The notes beneath the pieces are model-generated. The model saw nothing but the letters and a program-made list of their open reading frames with translations, was not told the DNA's origin and searched no databases. The translations under genes were made by a program, and so were the position numbers. Of a DNA stretch of 64,000 nt, positions 52,525 to 60,843 are shown piece after piece (within the stretch, counting starts at the first letter, position 1; every line of letters starts with the position of its first letter). The stretch lies in the NCBI GenBank assembly GCA_949519155.1, contig CATIQU010000003.1, positions 1-64,000 on the forward strand, in the 5' to 3' direction. Origin of the DNA: Polaribacter sp. SA4-10 (GTDB taxonomy: Bacteria > Bacteroidota > Bacteroidia > Flavobacteriales > Flavobacteriaceae).

Positions 52525-53181
52525 TTATTGTGGTTTAAGAGTCGTTAAGAAAATATTCCCTTTCGTGGTTCTTATTGTTAAATTTTGGGACGTATTTTTT
52601 GTCTTTTTATAAAAGTTTTCTTGTTGAATTTCTTTATTAACAGCAATGGTTCCTCGAGTTGATGTGACATCGACATTCCTTGCTTTTAAAGTTGCAAAAA
52701 CACTGCCTTCATAAAACTTTACCTTTGTTCTTTTTTGAATTGTATCTAGTTTTATAAGTCCTTTTTCTATGTAAATATCTAAAGGGCCTCCATAGCTTTT
52801 AGCTGAAACATTGATCTGTTCTCCAAAAATAATGACTGCTTTGTTCTTCGGAATTTTAATAATTGCACTCGCTCTTTGCAATCTTTTGGTAATAAACTTC
52901 CTAAAAACAGGTTCCTCTGTAGACATTGCTGGAATCTGAAATTCAATTTTCGCAGTAGCCTCTGAAACGGAATAAACGATGTGTTGTTTGCTGGGATTTT
53001 CTGCGGATAAGTAGATCTCCAAAAATTCAGAATTCGAGTTTTCCAAGACAAAATCATCTAAACCTACCGTAGAGATCTCTACATACGTTGCATTCGTTTG
53101 TACTTTTTTTATTACTTTTTTTTGAGCACAAATTATTTGTGAAAGGAATAACAAGAAGAAAAATGCATCACTCTTTTTCAT
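52525..53181 (-). CDS. Secreted protein of unknown function, adhesin-like beta structure
   Basis: About 218 residues with signal peptide (DAFFFLLFLSQIICAQ) from the ATG at 53181; the longer frame to 53253 lacks a credible start region. The mature part is beta-rich and ends in repeated strand motifs KFYEGSVFATLKARNVDV, TSTRGTIAVNKEIQQE and TIRTTKGNIFLTTLKPQ, which resemble the beta-solenoid (DUF4097-type) surface or periplasmic proteins. Exported; no enzyme motif. It follows the DksA-like gene but is separated by a terminator, so it is probably on its own transcript. Confidence 0.75.
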   Translation of the reverse strand: MKKSDAFFFLLFLSQIICAQKKVIKKVQTNATYVEISTVGLDDFVLENSNSEFLEIYLSAENPSKQHIVYSVSEATAKIEFQIPAMSTEEPVFRKFITKRLQRASAIIKIPKNKAVIIFGEQINVSAKSYGGPLDIYIEKGLIKLDTIQKRTKVKFYEGSVFATLKARNVDVTSTRGTIAVNKEIQQENFYKKTKNTSQNLTIRTTKGNIFLTTLKPQ

Positions 53182-53254
53182 TAAAACAGAAATTCTATGG
53201 GATTGTCTTATGCTTTTACATGTCTTTATTTCGACAGAAATTGAGAAACACATT

Positions 53255-53285
53255 AAAAAAAAGCTTCCACATTTTGGAAGCTTTT
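53255..53285 (-). terminator. Terminator of the ileS-dksA-like operon
   Basis: An 11-bp stem (AAAAGCTTCCA/TGGAAGCTTTT) with a 5-nt loop is followed, on the minus strand, by U8 (complement of 53262-53255). It lies 5 bp beyond the DksA-like stop. Confidence 0.9.
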
Positions 53286-53290
53286 AAAAA

Positions 53291-53668
53291 TTATTGCTTG
53301 CGTTTTGCTTCAATACTTAAAGTTGCATGTGGCACCAAAAGTAAACGTTCTTTTTGAATTAGTTTACGGGTAACTCTGCAAATACCATAGGTTTTGTTTT
53401 CAATTCGTAACAAAGCGTTGTTTAAATCACGAATAAATTTCTCTTGACGTATTGCTAACTGTACGTTTGCTTCTTGACTCATTACATCAGAACCGTCATC
53501 AAAAGATTTAAAAGAAGGGGAAGTATCATCTGTTCCATTATTGGCATCGTTCTTATATGAACTTTGCAACAATGCTAAGTCTGATTCTGCTCTTTCTATT
53601 TTTTTATGAATAAGGGTTTTAAACTCTTGCAAATCTTCATCTGAATATTTTGCTTTAACTTCTGACAT
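53291..53668 (-). CDS. DksA/TraR-family protein with degenerate zinc finger
   Basis: Cytosolic protein of 125 residues with a helical coiled-coil start (EFKTLIHKKIERAESDLALL), an acidic middle (NGTDDTSPSFKSFDDGSD) and the DksA-type second helix (IRDLNNALLRIENKTYGIC). The zinc-finger region reads YGICRVTRKLIQKERLLLVP with a single cysteine, so zinc binding is lost, as in many Bacteroidota homologues. DksA proteins bind RNA polymerase in the secondary channel; a role in transcription is likely but unproven for this form. It follows ileS by 4 bp. Confidence 0.87.
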   Translation of the reverse strand: MSEVKAKYSDEDLQEFKTLIHKKIERAESDLALLQSSYKNDANNGTDDTSPSFKSFDDGSDVMSQEANVQLAIRQEKFIRDLNNALLRIENKTYGICRVTRKLIQKERLLLVPHATLSIEAKRKQ

Positions 53669-53672
53669 ACTC

Positions 53673-56600
53673 TTATATTTTTTCGATTAATATTCTGCTT
53701 TTAATAGTGTCAAACGCAATCTCTGTTCCCGCTTCTAATGCAGCTACAAAAACCAATTCTTGCGTTAATGTTTCGCTCATGATGTATGCTTTATTCTCTT
53801 GAATAGAATGTTGCAAGTTTTCAAAATTTAGTACGGTCAATCTAATTTTATCTGTTACTTCTAAACCAGCGTCTTTACGTGCATTTTGAATTCTATTGAC
53901 CAATTCTCTGGCAACTCCTTCTTTGCGTAAATCTTCTGTAATTGTAACATCTAAAGCAACCGTTAAACCGCCTTCATTAGCAACCAACCAACCTTCAATA
54001 TCTTTTGAGGATATCTCTACATCTTCACGCTCTAAAGTTATCTCTTTTCCATTAATTTCTAAAGAAATATTGCCAAATTTTTCTATTTTTACGATATCTT
54101 CTTGTGTAAATTTCTGAACCTCAGCTGCAATTAAACGCATCTCTTTTCCAAATTTTGGACCCAATGCTTTAAAGTTGGGTTTAATTTGTTTGATTAAGAT
54201 GTCTGAAGCGTCTTCTAAAATTTGAATTTCTTTAATATTAACCTCGTGATTTATTAAATCTGAAACTGCTAAAATTTCCTCTTTCTGCTGCTCATTCTCA
54301 ACCGGAATCATAATTTTTTGTAGTGGCTGACGTACTTTAATCTTCTCTTTTGCTCTTAAAGACAATACCAAAGAGGAGATGATTTGTGCATTTTCCATCT
54401 TGCGCTCTAAAGAAGCATCAATAAAACGTGCATCCGATTTTGGAAAATCTGCCAAGTGAATACTTTCTGAAGTTTCTTTACCAGTAACCGAATTTAAATC
54501 TTGGTACAATTTGTCCATAAAAAAGGGTGCAATGGGTGCACTTAGTTTTGCAATGGTCACCATACAAGTATATAATGTTTGATACGCAGAAATCTTATCT
54601 GTTTGATAATCTCCCTTCCAAAAACGTCTTCTACTTAAACGCACATACCAATTACTTAAATGGTCTTGTGTGAAATCTGAAATTGCTCTTGCAGCTCTGG
54701 TAGGCTCGTAGGCTTCGTAAAATTTATCTACTTTGGCAATTAAAGTGTGTAATTCTGATAATACCCATCGATCTATTTCTGGTCTGTCTTCCAAAGCAAC
54801 ATCTTCTTCGCTGTATGAAAAACCGTCAATATTTGTATATAAAGTGAAGAAAGAATAAGTATTGTACAGGGTTCCGAAGAACTTACGTTTTACCTCTTCG
54901 ATTCCTTCCAAATCAAATTTTAAATTGTCCCAAGGGTTTGCATTCGAAATCATATACCAACGCGTTGCATCTGCTCCGTAAGTAGCTAATGTTGTAAACG
55001 GATCTGTGGCATTCCCTAAACGTTTCGACATTTTGTGTCCGTTTTTATCTAAAACCAACCCGTTAGAAACCACATTTTTGTAGGCAACAGAATCAAAAAC
55101 CATGGTTGAAATTGCATGCAATGTGTAAAACCAACCTCTTGTTTGATCGACTCCTTCTGCAATAAAATCTGCTGGAAAAGATTCGTTTTCATCGATTTTC
55201 TGTTTATTTTCAAACGGATAATGCCATTGTGCATAGGGCATCGATCCTGAATCGAACCAAACATCAATCAAGTCGCTTTCGCGGTTCATAGGTTGTCCCG
55301 AGGGAGAAACTAAGACAATTTCATCCACAATATTTTTATGCAAATCGATTTTGGCGTAGTTTTCTTCGGTGTTGTTTCCAACCTCAAAATCTTCAAAAAT
55401 ATCTTTTGCTAAAACACCTGCGTCAAGAGCTTTCGCCATCTCTTCTTTCAATTCTTTCACAGAACCAATACAGATTTCTTCTTTACCGTCTTCTGTTCTC
55501 CAGATTGGCAATGGAATTCCCCAATAACGAGAACGCGATAAATTCCAATCGTTTGCATTTGCCAACCAATTTCCAAAACGACCTGTTCCAGTAGATGCTG
55601 GCTTCCAATTAATAGTTTTATTTAAAGAATGCATTTTATCTTTTACATCCGTTACTTTAATAAACCAAGAATCTAATGGGTAATATAAAATAGGGTTGTC
55701 TGTTCTCCAACAATTTGGATAACTGTGCTTGTATTTTTCAACCTTAAAGGCTTTGTTTTCTGTTTTTAATTTAATAGCCAACTCTACATCTACTGATTTT
55801 TCTGGCGCTTCTCCTTCTGGATAGTATTCGTTCTTTACGTATTTTCCTGCAAATTCGGTAACTTCAGATCGAAACCTTCCTTGCAAATCTACTAAAGGCA
55901 CCAAATTGTCGTTTTCATCTTTCACCAATAAAGGTGGAATTTCAGGAACAGCTTGTTTAGCAACCAAGGCATCATCGGCTCCAAAAGTAGGGGCTGTATG
56001 TACAATTCCGGTTCCATCTTCTGTGGTCACAAAATCTCCAGCAATCACTCTAAAAGCGTCTTGTTTGTTTTCAAATTCACAACCATAATCTAAGATTTGT
56101 TCGTATTTAATATCGACTAAATCTTTCCCAACAAATTCTTTTAAAACGTAAAAAGGAATCTTTTTATCTCCAGAATTATAACTAGATAATTCTTGCGAAG
56201 TTGCTACCTGAAAATTATTTTTTCCGCCAAACTGCTTTTCAACTAACTTTTTTGCCAACACCACTTTGGTTGGTTCAAAGGTATATTGATTAAAGGTGTC
56301 CACTAAAACATATTCAATTTTTGGCCCCACCGTTAAGGCAGTATTACTTGGCAATGTCCACGGTGTCGTAGTCCAAGCAAGGAAATAAACACCTCCTTGA
56401 TTTTGTAAAAAATCGGGAAGGGTGTTTTCTATTGTTTTAAATTGTGCAACAATGGTCGTGTCTGTTACATCTTGATAGGTTCCTGGTTGATTGAGTTCGT
56501 GCGAACTTAAACCCGTTCCTGCCTTTGGAGAATAGGGCTGAATGGTATATCCTTTATAGATTAATTTTTTATTATAAATTTCTTTCAACAACCACCAAAC

Positions 56601-57080
56601 AGACTCCATGTATTTTGGTTCGTAGGTAACGTATGGATCTTCCATATCTACCCAATACCCCATTTTCTGAGTTAAATCGTTCCAAATATGAGTATATCGC
56701 ATGACTGCTTTTCTACAAGCAGCATTGTAGTCTTCTACAGAAATTTTCTTTCCAATATCTTCTTTTGTAATTCCAAGTTCTTTTTCTACACCCAATTCAA
56801 TTGGTAATCCATGCGTATCCCAACCCGCTTTACGCTTCACTTGAAACCCTTTCATGGTTTTATAACGAGGAAAAATATCTTTAATCGTACGAGCTAAAAC
56901 ATGGTGCACACCTGGCAATCCGTTTGCAGAAGGAGGTCCTTCAAAAAAAACATAGGGTTCTTTGCCCTCTCTAGTAGTAACACTTTTTTCGAAGATGTTA
57001 TTTTCTTCCCAATAGCTTAGCATTTCTTCTGCTACGTTTGGTAAGTCAAGTCCTTTATATTCAGGGAATTTCGCGCTCAT
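53673..57080 (-). CDS. ileS: Isoleucine--tRNA ligase
   Basis: Class I synthetase of 1135 residues, of the long eukaryote-like type common in Bacteroidota. The HIGH-equivalent lies in PSANGLPGVHHVLART near 50, the editing domain is at about 200-400 with WTTTPWTLPSNTAL near 235, and the catalytic second half has GVDQTRGWFYTLH and GHKMSKRLGNATDP (KMSKS near 685). The anticodon-binding and C-terminal domains follow. The gene is the head of a two-gene unit with the DksA-like gene. No T-box or other leader is visible in the 114 bp upstream. Confidence 0.97.
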   Translation of the reverse strand: MSAKFPEYKGLDLPNVAEEMLSYWEENNIFEKSVTTREGKEPYVFFEGPPSANGLPGVHHVLARTIKDIFPRYKTMKGFQVKRKAGWDTHGLPIELGVEKELGITKEDIGKKISVEDYNAACRKAVMRYTHIWNDLTQKMGYWVDMEDPYVTYEPKYMESVWWLLKEIYNKKLIYKGYTIQPYSPKAGTGLSSHELNQPGTYQDVTDTTIVAQFKTIENTLPDFLQNQGGVYFLAWTTTPWTLPSNTALTVGPKIEYVLVDTFNQYTFEPTKVVLAKKLVEKQFGGKNNFQVATSQELSSYNSGDKKIPFYVLKEFVGKDLVDIKYEQILDYGCEFENKQDAFRVIAGDFVTTEDGTGIVHTAPTFGADDALVAKQAVPEIPPLLVKDENDNLVPLVDLQGRFRSEVTEFAGKYVKNEYYPEGEAPEKSVDVELAIKLKTENKAFKVEKYKHSYPNCWRTDNPILYYPLDSWFIKVTDVKDKMHSLNKTINWKPASTGTGRFGNWLANANDWNLSRSRYWGIPLPIWRTEDGKEEICIGSVKELKEEMAKALDAGVLAKDIFEDFEVGNNTEENYAKIDLHKNIVDEIVLVSPSGQPMNRESDLIDVWFDSGSMPYAQWHYPFENKQKIDENESFPADFIAEGVDQTRGWFYTLHAISTMVFDSVAYKNVVSNGLVLDKNGHKMSKRLGNATDPFTTLATYGADATRWYMISNANPWDNLKFDLEGIEEVKRKFFGTLYNTYSFFTLYTNIDGFSYSEEDVALEDRPEIDRWVLSELHTLIAKVDKFYEAYEPTRAARAISDFTQDHLSNWYVRLSRRRFWKGDYQTDKISAYQTLYTCMVTIAKLSAPIAPFFMDKLYQDLNSVTGKETSESIHLADFPKSDARFIDASLERKMENAQIISSLVLSLRAKEKIKVRQPLQKIMIPVENEQQKEEILAVSDLINHEVNIKEIQILEDASDILIKQIKPNFKALGPKFGKEMRLIAAEVQKFTQEDIVKIEKFGNISLEINGKEITLEREDVEISSKDIEGWLVANEGGLTVALDVTITEDLRKEGVARELVNRIQNARKDAGLEVTDKIRLTVLNFENLQHSIQENKAYIMSETLTQELVFVAALEAGTEIAFDTIKSRILIEKI

Positions 57081-57194
57081 TTTCTTTCTTTTCTTATAAG
57101 AATGCGAAATTAAGGATTTTCTTGTAATTTTATGAGTTTGTTGGTAAGGAAGTTATAAAACCACAAAATTTCATTTCAGAAACTTACGCAGCGC

Positions 57195-57935
57195 CTAAAG
57201 TCCGCGCGAAGCTTTAATCTCTTCGTAGGCAGACTGTATGCTTTGAAATTTCTCTTTGGCTCCTTTTAAATGCGCAGCTCCTAAATCTTGTACTTTATCT
57301 GGATGGTATTTTTTTGCCATTTTACGGTAGGCTTTTTTTACTTCATCATTCGATGCAGATTTTGGAATCTCTAAAATTTTATAATTGTTTTCCAAAGCAT
57401 TGTAAAACATCGCTTTAATCGATTCAAAATCCGATGGATTGATATATAAATAGCTTGCAATTTTTTTAATTTCGGCTACCTCAACTTCTGCTACTTGACC
57501 GTCAGCCTTTGCAATACCAAATAGAAAGTGAAGCAATTGTAAACGGGAAGCGTGAGGCATGTGTTGTCTAATTTGTATACAAACTTGCCGAGCAGAAATT
57601 TGCTTTTTTAGAACTCCTTTAAACAACTGAAAGGCATTATTGGCTTTTTCTTTACCATACATTCCTACAAACTGAGCTCTCACAAAATCAAGTTCTTTTG
57701 GATCTACTTTCCCATCTGCTTTTATAATGATGGATGCCAATACTAAGAGACTGATTTCAAAATCCCCTGGATGCGTATTTCCACGACTACCTTGTCTGTG
57801 TTGTTGTTCTTTTGTAAGGTCTTCTGCACTGAAACCATCCACAAAACTCCCTAAAGCGAAACCAACCGCAGCCCCTATTGGTCCTCCTAAAGTAAAACCT
57901 AAACCTGCTCCTAGCCATTTTGAAAAACTTCCCAT
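57195..57935 (-). CDS. TerB/DnaJ (DjlA-like) co-chaperone protein
   Basis: 246 residues. The start has a hydrophobic glycine-rich segment (WLGAGLGFTLGGPIGAAVGF and FALGSFVDGF), probably a membrane-inserting region, then a TerB domain (about 60-165; LLVLASIIIKADGKVDPKEL with the acidic metal-like motif) and a C-terminal J domain (about 180-246) with the HPDK motif in KKYHPDKVQDLGAA. DjlA-like proteins stimulate DnaK and link to envelope stress. Convergent order with the bacilliredoxin gene is not present; they are divergent with about 175 bp between start codons. Confidence 0.9.
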   Translation of the reverse strand: MGSFSKWLGAGLGFTLGGPIGAAVGFALGSFVDGFSAEDLTKEQQHRQGSRGNTHPGDFEISLLVLASIIIKADGKVDPKELDFVRAQFVGMYGKEKANNAFQLFKGVLKKQISARQVCIQIRQHMPHASRLQLLHFLFGIAKADGQVAEVEVAEIKKIASYLYINPSDFESIKAMFYNALENNYKILEIPKSASNDEVKKAYRKMAKKYHPDKVQDLGAAHLKGAKEKFQSIQSAYEEIKASRGL

Positions 57936-58058
57936 ATCTCTTTTTCTAATTTCGTCAAATATAAGAGAAACTTCATCAATTCAATAAAAATGACGAAGAG
58001 ATCATTCGTAACATCAATTTTATTGATGAACTTATAAAAACAACTTCTGTACATCCGT

Positions 58059-58089
58059 TTGATTGCTGTTTTAAAATGCATTATATTTG
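58059..58089 (+). promoter_or_regulatory. Bacteroidota-type promoter of the bacilliredoxin gene
   Basis: TTG at 58059-58061 and TATATTTG at 58082-58089 with a 20-bp spacer match the Bacteroidota consensus. The predicted start is near 58096, giving a leader of about 17 nt before the ATG at 58113. Confidence 0.6.
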
Positions 58090-58112
58090 TCGCTGAATTT
58101 ATATTTAAAATT

Positions 58113-58523
58113 ATGTATCCAGAAGAATTAGTAAAACCAATGCGTGATGAGTTAATCAACGCAGGTTTTGAAGCATTATATACAGGCCAAGATGTTGAAA
58201 ATGCATTGGCAAAAAAAGGAACAACGTTAGTAGTGGTAAATTCTGTTTGTGGTTGTGCAGCAGGAACTGCAAGACCAGGAGCAATTGCTTCTTTAGGTGC
58301 AGAGAAAACTCCAACAAACTTAACGACTGTTTTTGCAGGTGTAGAAAAAGAATCTACACAAAAAGCAAGAGAGTTTATGATTCCGTTTCCTCCATCTTCT
58401 CCAGCAATGGCGTTATTTAAAGATGGTAATTTAGTACACATGTTAGAGCGTCATCACATTGAAGGTCGTTCTGCACAAATGATTGCACAGAACTTAGCGC
58501 AAGCATACGACGAATTTTGTTAA
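58113..58523 (+). CDS. Bacilliredoxin, BrxA/BrxB (YphP) family
   Basis: Thioredoxin-fold protein of 136 residues. The CGC active site is in VVNSVCGCAAGTARPG (Cys46 and Cys48); in Bacillus such proteins remove bacillithiol from S-bacillithiolated proteins. The C-terminus FKDGNLVHMLERHHIEGRSA is the family pattern. I use the ATG at 58113 (MYPEELVKPMRDELI); the upstream ATG at 58059 lies in the promoter. Many flavobacteria make bacillithiol, so this fits. Confidence 0.95.
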   Translation: MYPEELVKPMRDELINAGFEALYTGQDVENALAKKGTTLVVVNSVCGCAAGTARPGAIASLGAEKTPTNLTTVFAGVEKESTQKAREFMIPFPPSSPAMALFKDGNLVHMLERHHIEGRSAQMIAQNLAQAYDEFC

Positions 58524-58551
58524 ACACATTTACATAACAAAGAAAGAAACT

Positions 58552-58580
58552 AAAACCACGCAAATTTGCGTGGTTTTTCT
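58552..58580 (+). terminator. Terminator of the bacilliredoxin gene
   Basis: A perfect 26-bp palindrome (58552-58577, half AAAACCACGCAAA) ends in T5 (58574-58578). It lies 28 bp after the bacilliredoxin stop and 20 bp before the next ATG. Confidence 0.9.
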
Positions 58581-58597
58581 ATTTTTATAAAAAAATA

Positions 58598-58840
58598 ATG
58601 ATGGCATCTCAATTTAAAAATTATACAACCGACGAACTTTTAAAAAAGTTAAAAAATCAAAAAAGAGGCGCTATATTTCATGGGTTTATTGTGCTATTTC
58701 TTTTTATTGTTGCTGTTTTTAACACTGCAGAAAACGGATTTTCATTTAGCAGTTTTTTACCTTTATTCTTTTTACCAATGCAGGGTGTTTTTATCTATGA
58801 GATTAAAAAAATGAAAAAGGAACTTACTTTAAGAAACTAA
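58598..58840 (+). CDS. Small two-helix membrane protein of unknown function
   Basis: 80 residues: a basic N-terminal part (YTTDELLKKLKNQKRG), two hydrophobic helices (about 26-44 and 50-66) and a basic end (YEIKKMKKELTLRN). The stop lies one base before the ATG of the HD hydrolase gene, so the two form an operon, which makes it a likely real gene. The ATG could be the second one at 58601. Unknown function. Confidence 0.72.
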   Translation: MMASQFKNYTTDELLKKLKNQKRGAIFHGFIVLFLFIVAVFNTAENGFSFSSFLPLFFLPMQGVFIYEIKKMKKELTLRN

Positions 58841-58841
58841 A

Positions 58842-59501
58842 ATGGAGGAAGCAACAATTATTAACAACACAATTGCCTTTGTAAAAAAAGAGCTTAAAGA
58901 TGCAGAAGGGGGCCACGATTGGTTTCATATTGAACGTGTATTTAAAAACACCCTTTTAATTGCAAAAGAAGAGAATGTTGATGCTTTAGTGGTTTCCTTG
59001 GGAGCGCTTTTACATGACATTGCGGATCCAAAGTTTTATAATGGGGATGAAACGATTGGCCCTAAAAAAGCCAGTGAATTTCTGATCAGTCAAGAGGTAG
59101 ACTCAGAGACGATTGCACATGTAGTAAAAATCATACAACACATTTCTTATAAGAATTCTTTGGAGAAAAACGTTGAAAAATTTACCTCTAAAGAATTAGA
59201 AGTCGTTCAAGATGCAGATCGGTTAGATGCCATTGGCGCCATTGGTATTGCACGTTGTTTTAATTATGGTGGATTTAAAAACCGAGCGTTGTATAACCCG
59301 AAGATTTTACCAAACCTAACGATGACAAAGGAAGCATATAAAAATTCTGATGCGCCGACCATTAATCATTTTTACGAAAAACTACTCTTATTAAAAGACA
59401 AAATGAATACCGCTTCTGGAAAGAAAATAGCCACACAAAGACACGCTTTTATGGAAACATATTTGCAGCAGTTTTATGACGAATGGGAGGGTTTAAAGTA
59501 G
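58842..59501 (+). CDS. HD-domain phosphohydrolase (YedJ-like)
   Basis: Cytosolic metal-dependent hydrolase of 219 residues. HDWFHIERVFKNTLLIA starts the domain with the first His, ALLHDIADPKFYNGD (the HD pair) is near 67, VKIIQHISYKNS near 105, and QDADRLDAIGAIGIARCFNY near 130 gives the last metal-binding Asp. The family includes nucleotide and other phosphate-ester hydrolases; the substrate is unknown. Second gene of a small operon. Confidence 0.92.
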   Translation: MEEATIINNTIAFVKKELKDAEGGHDWFHIERVFKNTLLIAKEENVDALVVSLGALLHDIADPKFYNGDETIGPKKASEFLISQEVDSETIAHVVKIIQHISYKNSLEKNVEKFTSKELEVVQDADRLDAIGAIGIARCFNYGGFKNRALYNPKILPNLTMTKEAYKNSDAPTINHFYEKLLLLKDKMNTASGKKIATQRHAFMETYLQQFYDEWEGLK

Positions 59502-59502
59502 T

Positions 59503-59685
59503 TTAATTTTCCTTTGCTGCCTCTAAAGCTGTAATTTTATACTCTAAAACTGACAGTTCCTTTGCCTTTTCTATAATTTCTTCTACCGTTAAATTCGAAT
59601 TAGAATTTATAAAATTTAAAGTTTCTAAACTTTTAAAAGTATAATAACTTAATGTTTCTTCAATTTCATCTTTGGAGGTTTTCAT
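59503..59685 (-). CDS. Small helical protein of unknown function
   Basis: 60 residues, acidic and rich in predicted helix: KDEIEETLSYYTFKSLETL and VEEIIEKAKELSVLEYKITA. No membrane helix or signal. It is convergent with the HD gene with one base between stops. The compact placement and good amino-acid composition make it a likely real gene; I do not recognise it. Confidence 0.5.
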   Translation of the reverse strand: MKTSKDEIEETLSYYTFKSLETLNFINSNSNLTVEEIIEKAKELSVLEYKITALEAAKEN

Positions 59686-59810
59686 TTTAATAACGTTTTT
59701 TTACTGTACAACTTTTAACATTTGACTGCTATATTTGGATGCAGATTTATCCTTAAACTCTTTAAATAATTTAGTTAATTGTTCACTAAAACAAAGTTTA
59801 GTTGGTAAAG

Positions 59811-59834
59811 CGAGTCTTCATTGACTCGGTTTTT
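59811..59834. terminator. Weak hairpin near the 3' end of the enoyl-CoA hydratase gene
   Basis: Stem CGAGTC/GACTCG (59811-59816, 59823-59828) with a 6-nt loop. On the plus strand it is followed by GT6; on the minus strand, where the hydratase gene would need it, by a short U3. The stop of the hydratase gene is 6 bp beyond. Confidence 0.45.
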
Positions 59835-59839
59835 TAATT

Positions 59840-60622
59840 TTAACTTCCTGGAAAATTCGCTTTCCTTTTTTCTAAAAACGCTGTGGTTCCTTCTTTAAAA
59901 TCTTCGGTACCAAAACATTCGCCAAACTCAGAAATTTCTATCTCATAACCGTTAACACCATCTTCAAAATTGGCGTTGATAGCTCTTATGGCTGCACTTA
60001 TTGCTACCATAGAATTTCGCATAATTCTACTAGCTATTTTTTCAACAAAAGGCATCAGTTCTTCTAAAGTAACTACATGATTTACCAAGTCACAGGCCTT
60101 TGCTTCTTCTGCTGAAATCATTCCTGCAGTCATAATTAATTCCATTGCTTTCCCTTTTCCTACCAATTGTGGCAAACGCTGTGTACCTCCATAACCAGGA
60201 ATGACTCCTAAAGAAACTTCAGGCAAACCCATTTTTGCATTTTCTGATGCAATTCTAAAATGACATGCCATGGCCAACTCTAAACCACCGCCTAAGGCAA
60301 ATCCATTGACTGCTGCAATAACTGGTTTGGATAAATTTTCTATGAAATCAAACAGCATTTCTTGTCCTTTTTTTGCCAAAAACCCTCCTTCACTTACAGA
60401 GAAATTTGCAAATTCAGAAATATCGGCTCCAGCTACAAATGCTTTTTCTCCGCTCCCTGTAATCATGACAACTTTTACCGTTGCGTCCTCTTCCAAGATT
60501 TCAAATGCAGCACTCAATTCTTCGATGGTTTCTTTGTTTAGAGCGTTCAACTTCTTTGGGCGGTTAATGGTTACTTTGGCGAGTCCGTTTTCCTTTTCAA
60601 CTAGAATGTTATTAAAATTCAT
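59840..60622 (-). CDS. Enoyl-CoA hydratase/isomerase family protein (crotonase)
   Basis: Cytosolic crotonase-fold enzyme of 260 residues for fatty-acid beta-oxidation or related acyl-CoA steps. Oxyanion-hole motif AFVAGADISEF is near 67, GFALGGGLELAMACHFRIA near 106 holds the first catalytic glutamate, and GLPEVSLGVIPGYGGTQRLP near 132 the second, so hydratase activity is likely. Single gene with the 3' hairpin and with a repeat block upstream. Confidence 0.93.
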   Translation of the reverse strand: MNFNNILVEKENGLAKVTINRPKKLNALNKETIEELSAAFEILEEDATVKVVMITGSGEKAFVAGADISEFANFSVSEGGFLAKKGQEMLFDFIENLSKPVIAAVNGFALGGGLELAMACHFRIASENAKMGLPEVSLGVIPGYGGTQRLPQLVGKGKAMELIMTAGMISAEEAKACDLVNHVVTLEELMPFVEKIASRIMRNSMVAISAAIRAINANFEDGVNGYEIEISEFGECFGTEDFKEGTTAFLEKRKANFPGS

Positions 60623-60652
60623 TTTTTATATGGGTTTAAATTTATGTAATCG

Positions 60653-60721
60653 ACTCACTTCGAAAACTTTACTTCAATAAGCTTACTTCGAAAAGCTTAC
60701 TTCGATAAGTTCAGTATGACA
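60653..60721. repeat. Four tandem 14-bp units plus dispersed-repeat end
   Basis: Four units of about 14 bp (60653-60666, 60667-60680, 60681-60694, 60695-60708), consensus GCTTACTTCGAAAA, are followed by GTTCAGTATGACA. A second sequence, CAGTCTGAGCTTGTTGTAGA, lies at 60757-60776. It fills most of the 220-bp gap between the enoyl-CoA hydratase gene and the NtrY-like kinase gene. This is the type of short intergenic repeat seen throughout flavobacterial genomes; no protein is coded. Confidence 0.7.
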
Positions 60722-60843
60722 CTTAGGTGCTAAATTACAAATCGTAAAGTAAATATCAGTCTGAGCTTGTTGTAGACGTCTGAGTGTTTCAAATACTTTT
60801 TGATAGCTTTTAGATTCCTGCATTCATATAAATAAGAACGTAA

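Noticed and set aside
57911..58441. A 176-codon open frame on the minus strand
   Set aside because: It is the complement of the bacilliredoxin gene, has poor composition, and would run over that gene's promoter.
60270..60680. A 136-codon open frame on the plus strand
   Set aside because: It is opposite the enoyl-CoA hydratase gene and runs into the repeat block.
60653..60721. 14-bp repeats considered as a CRISPR array
   Set aside because: No unique spacers, units too short, and no cas genes in the window.
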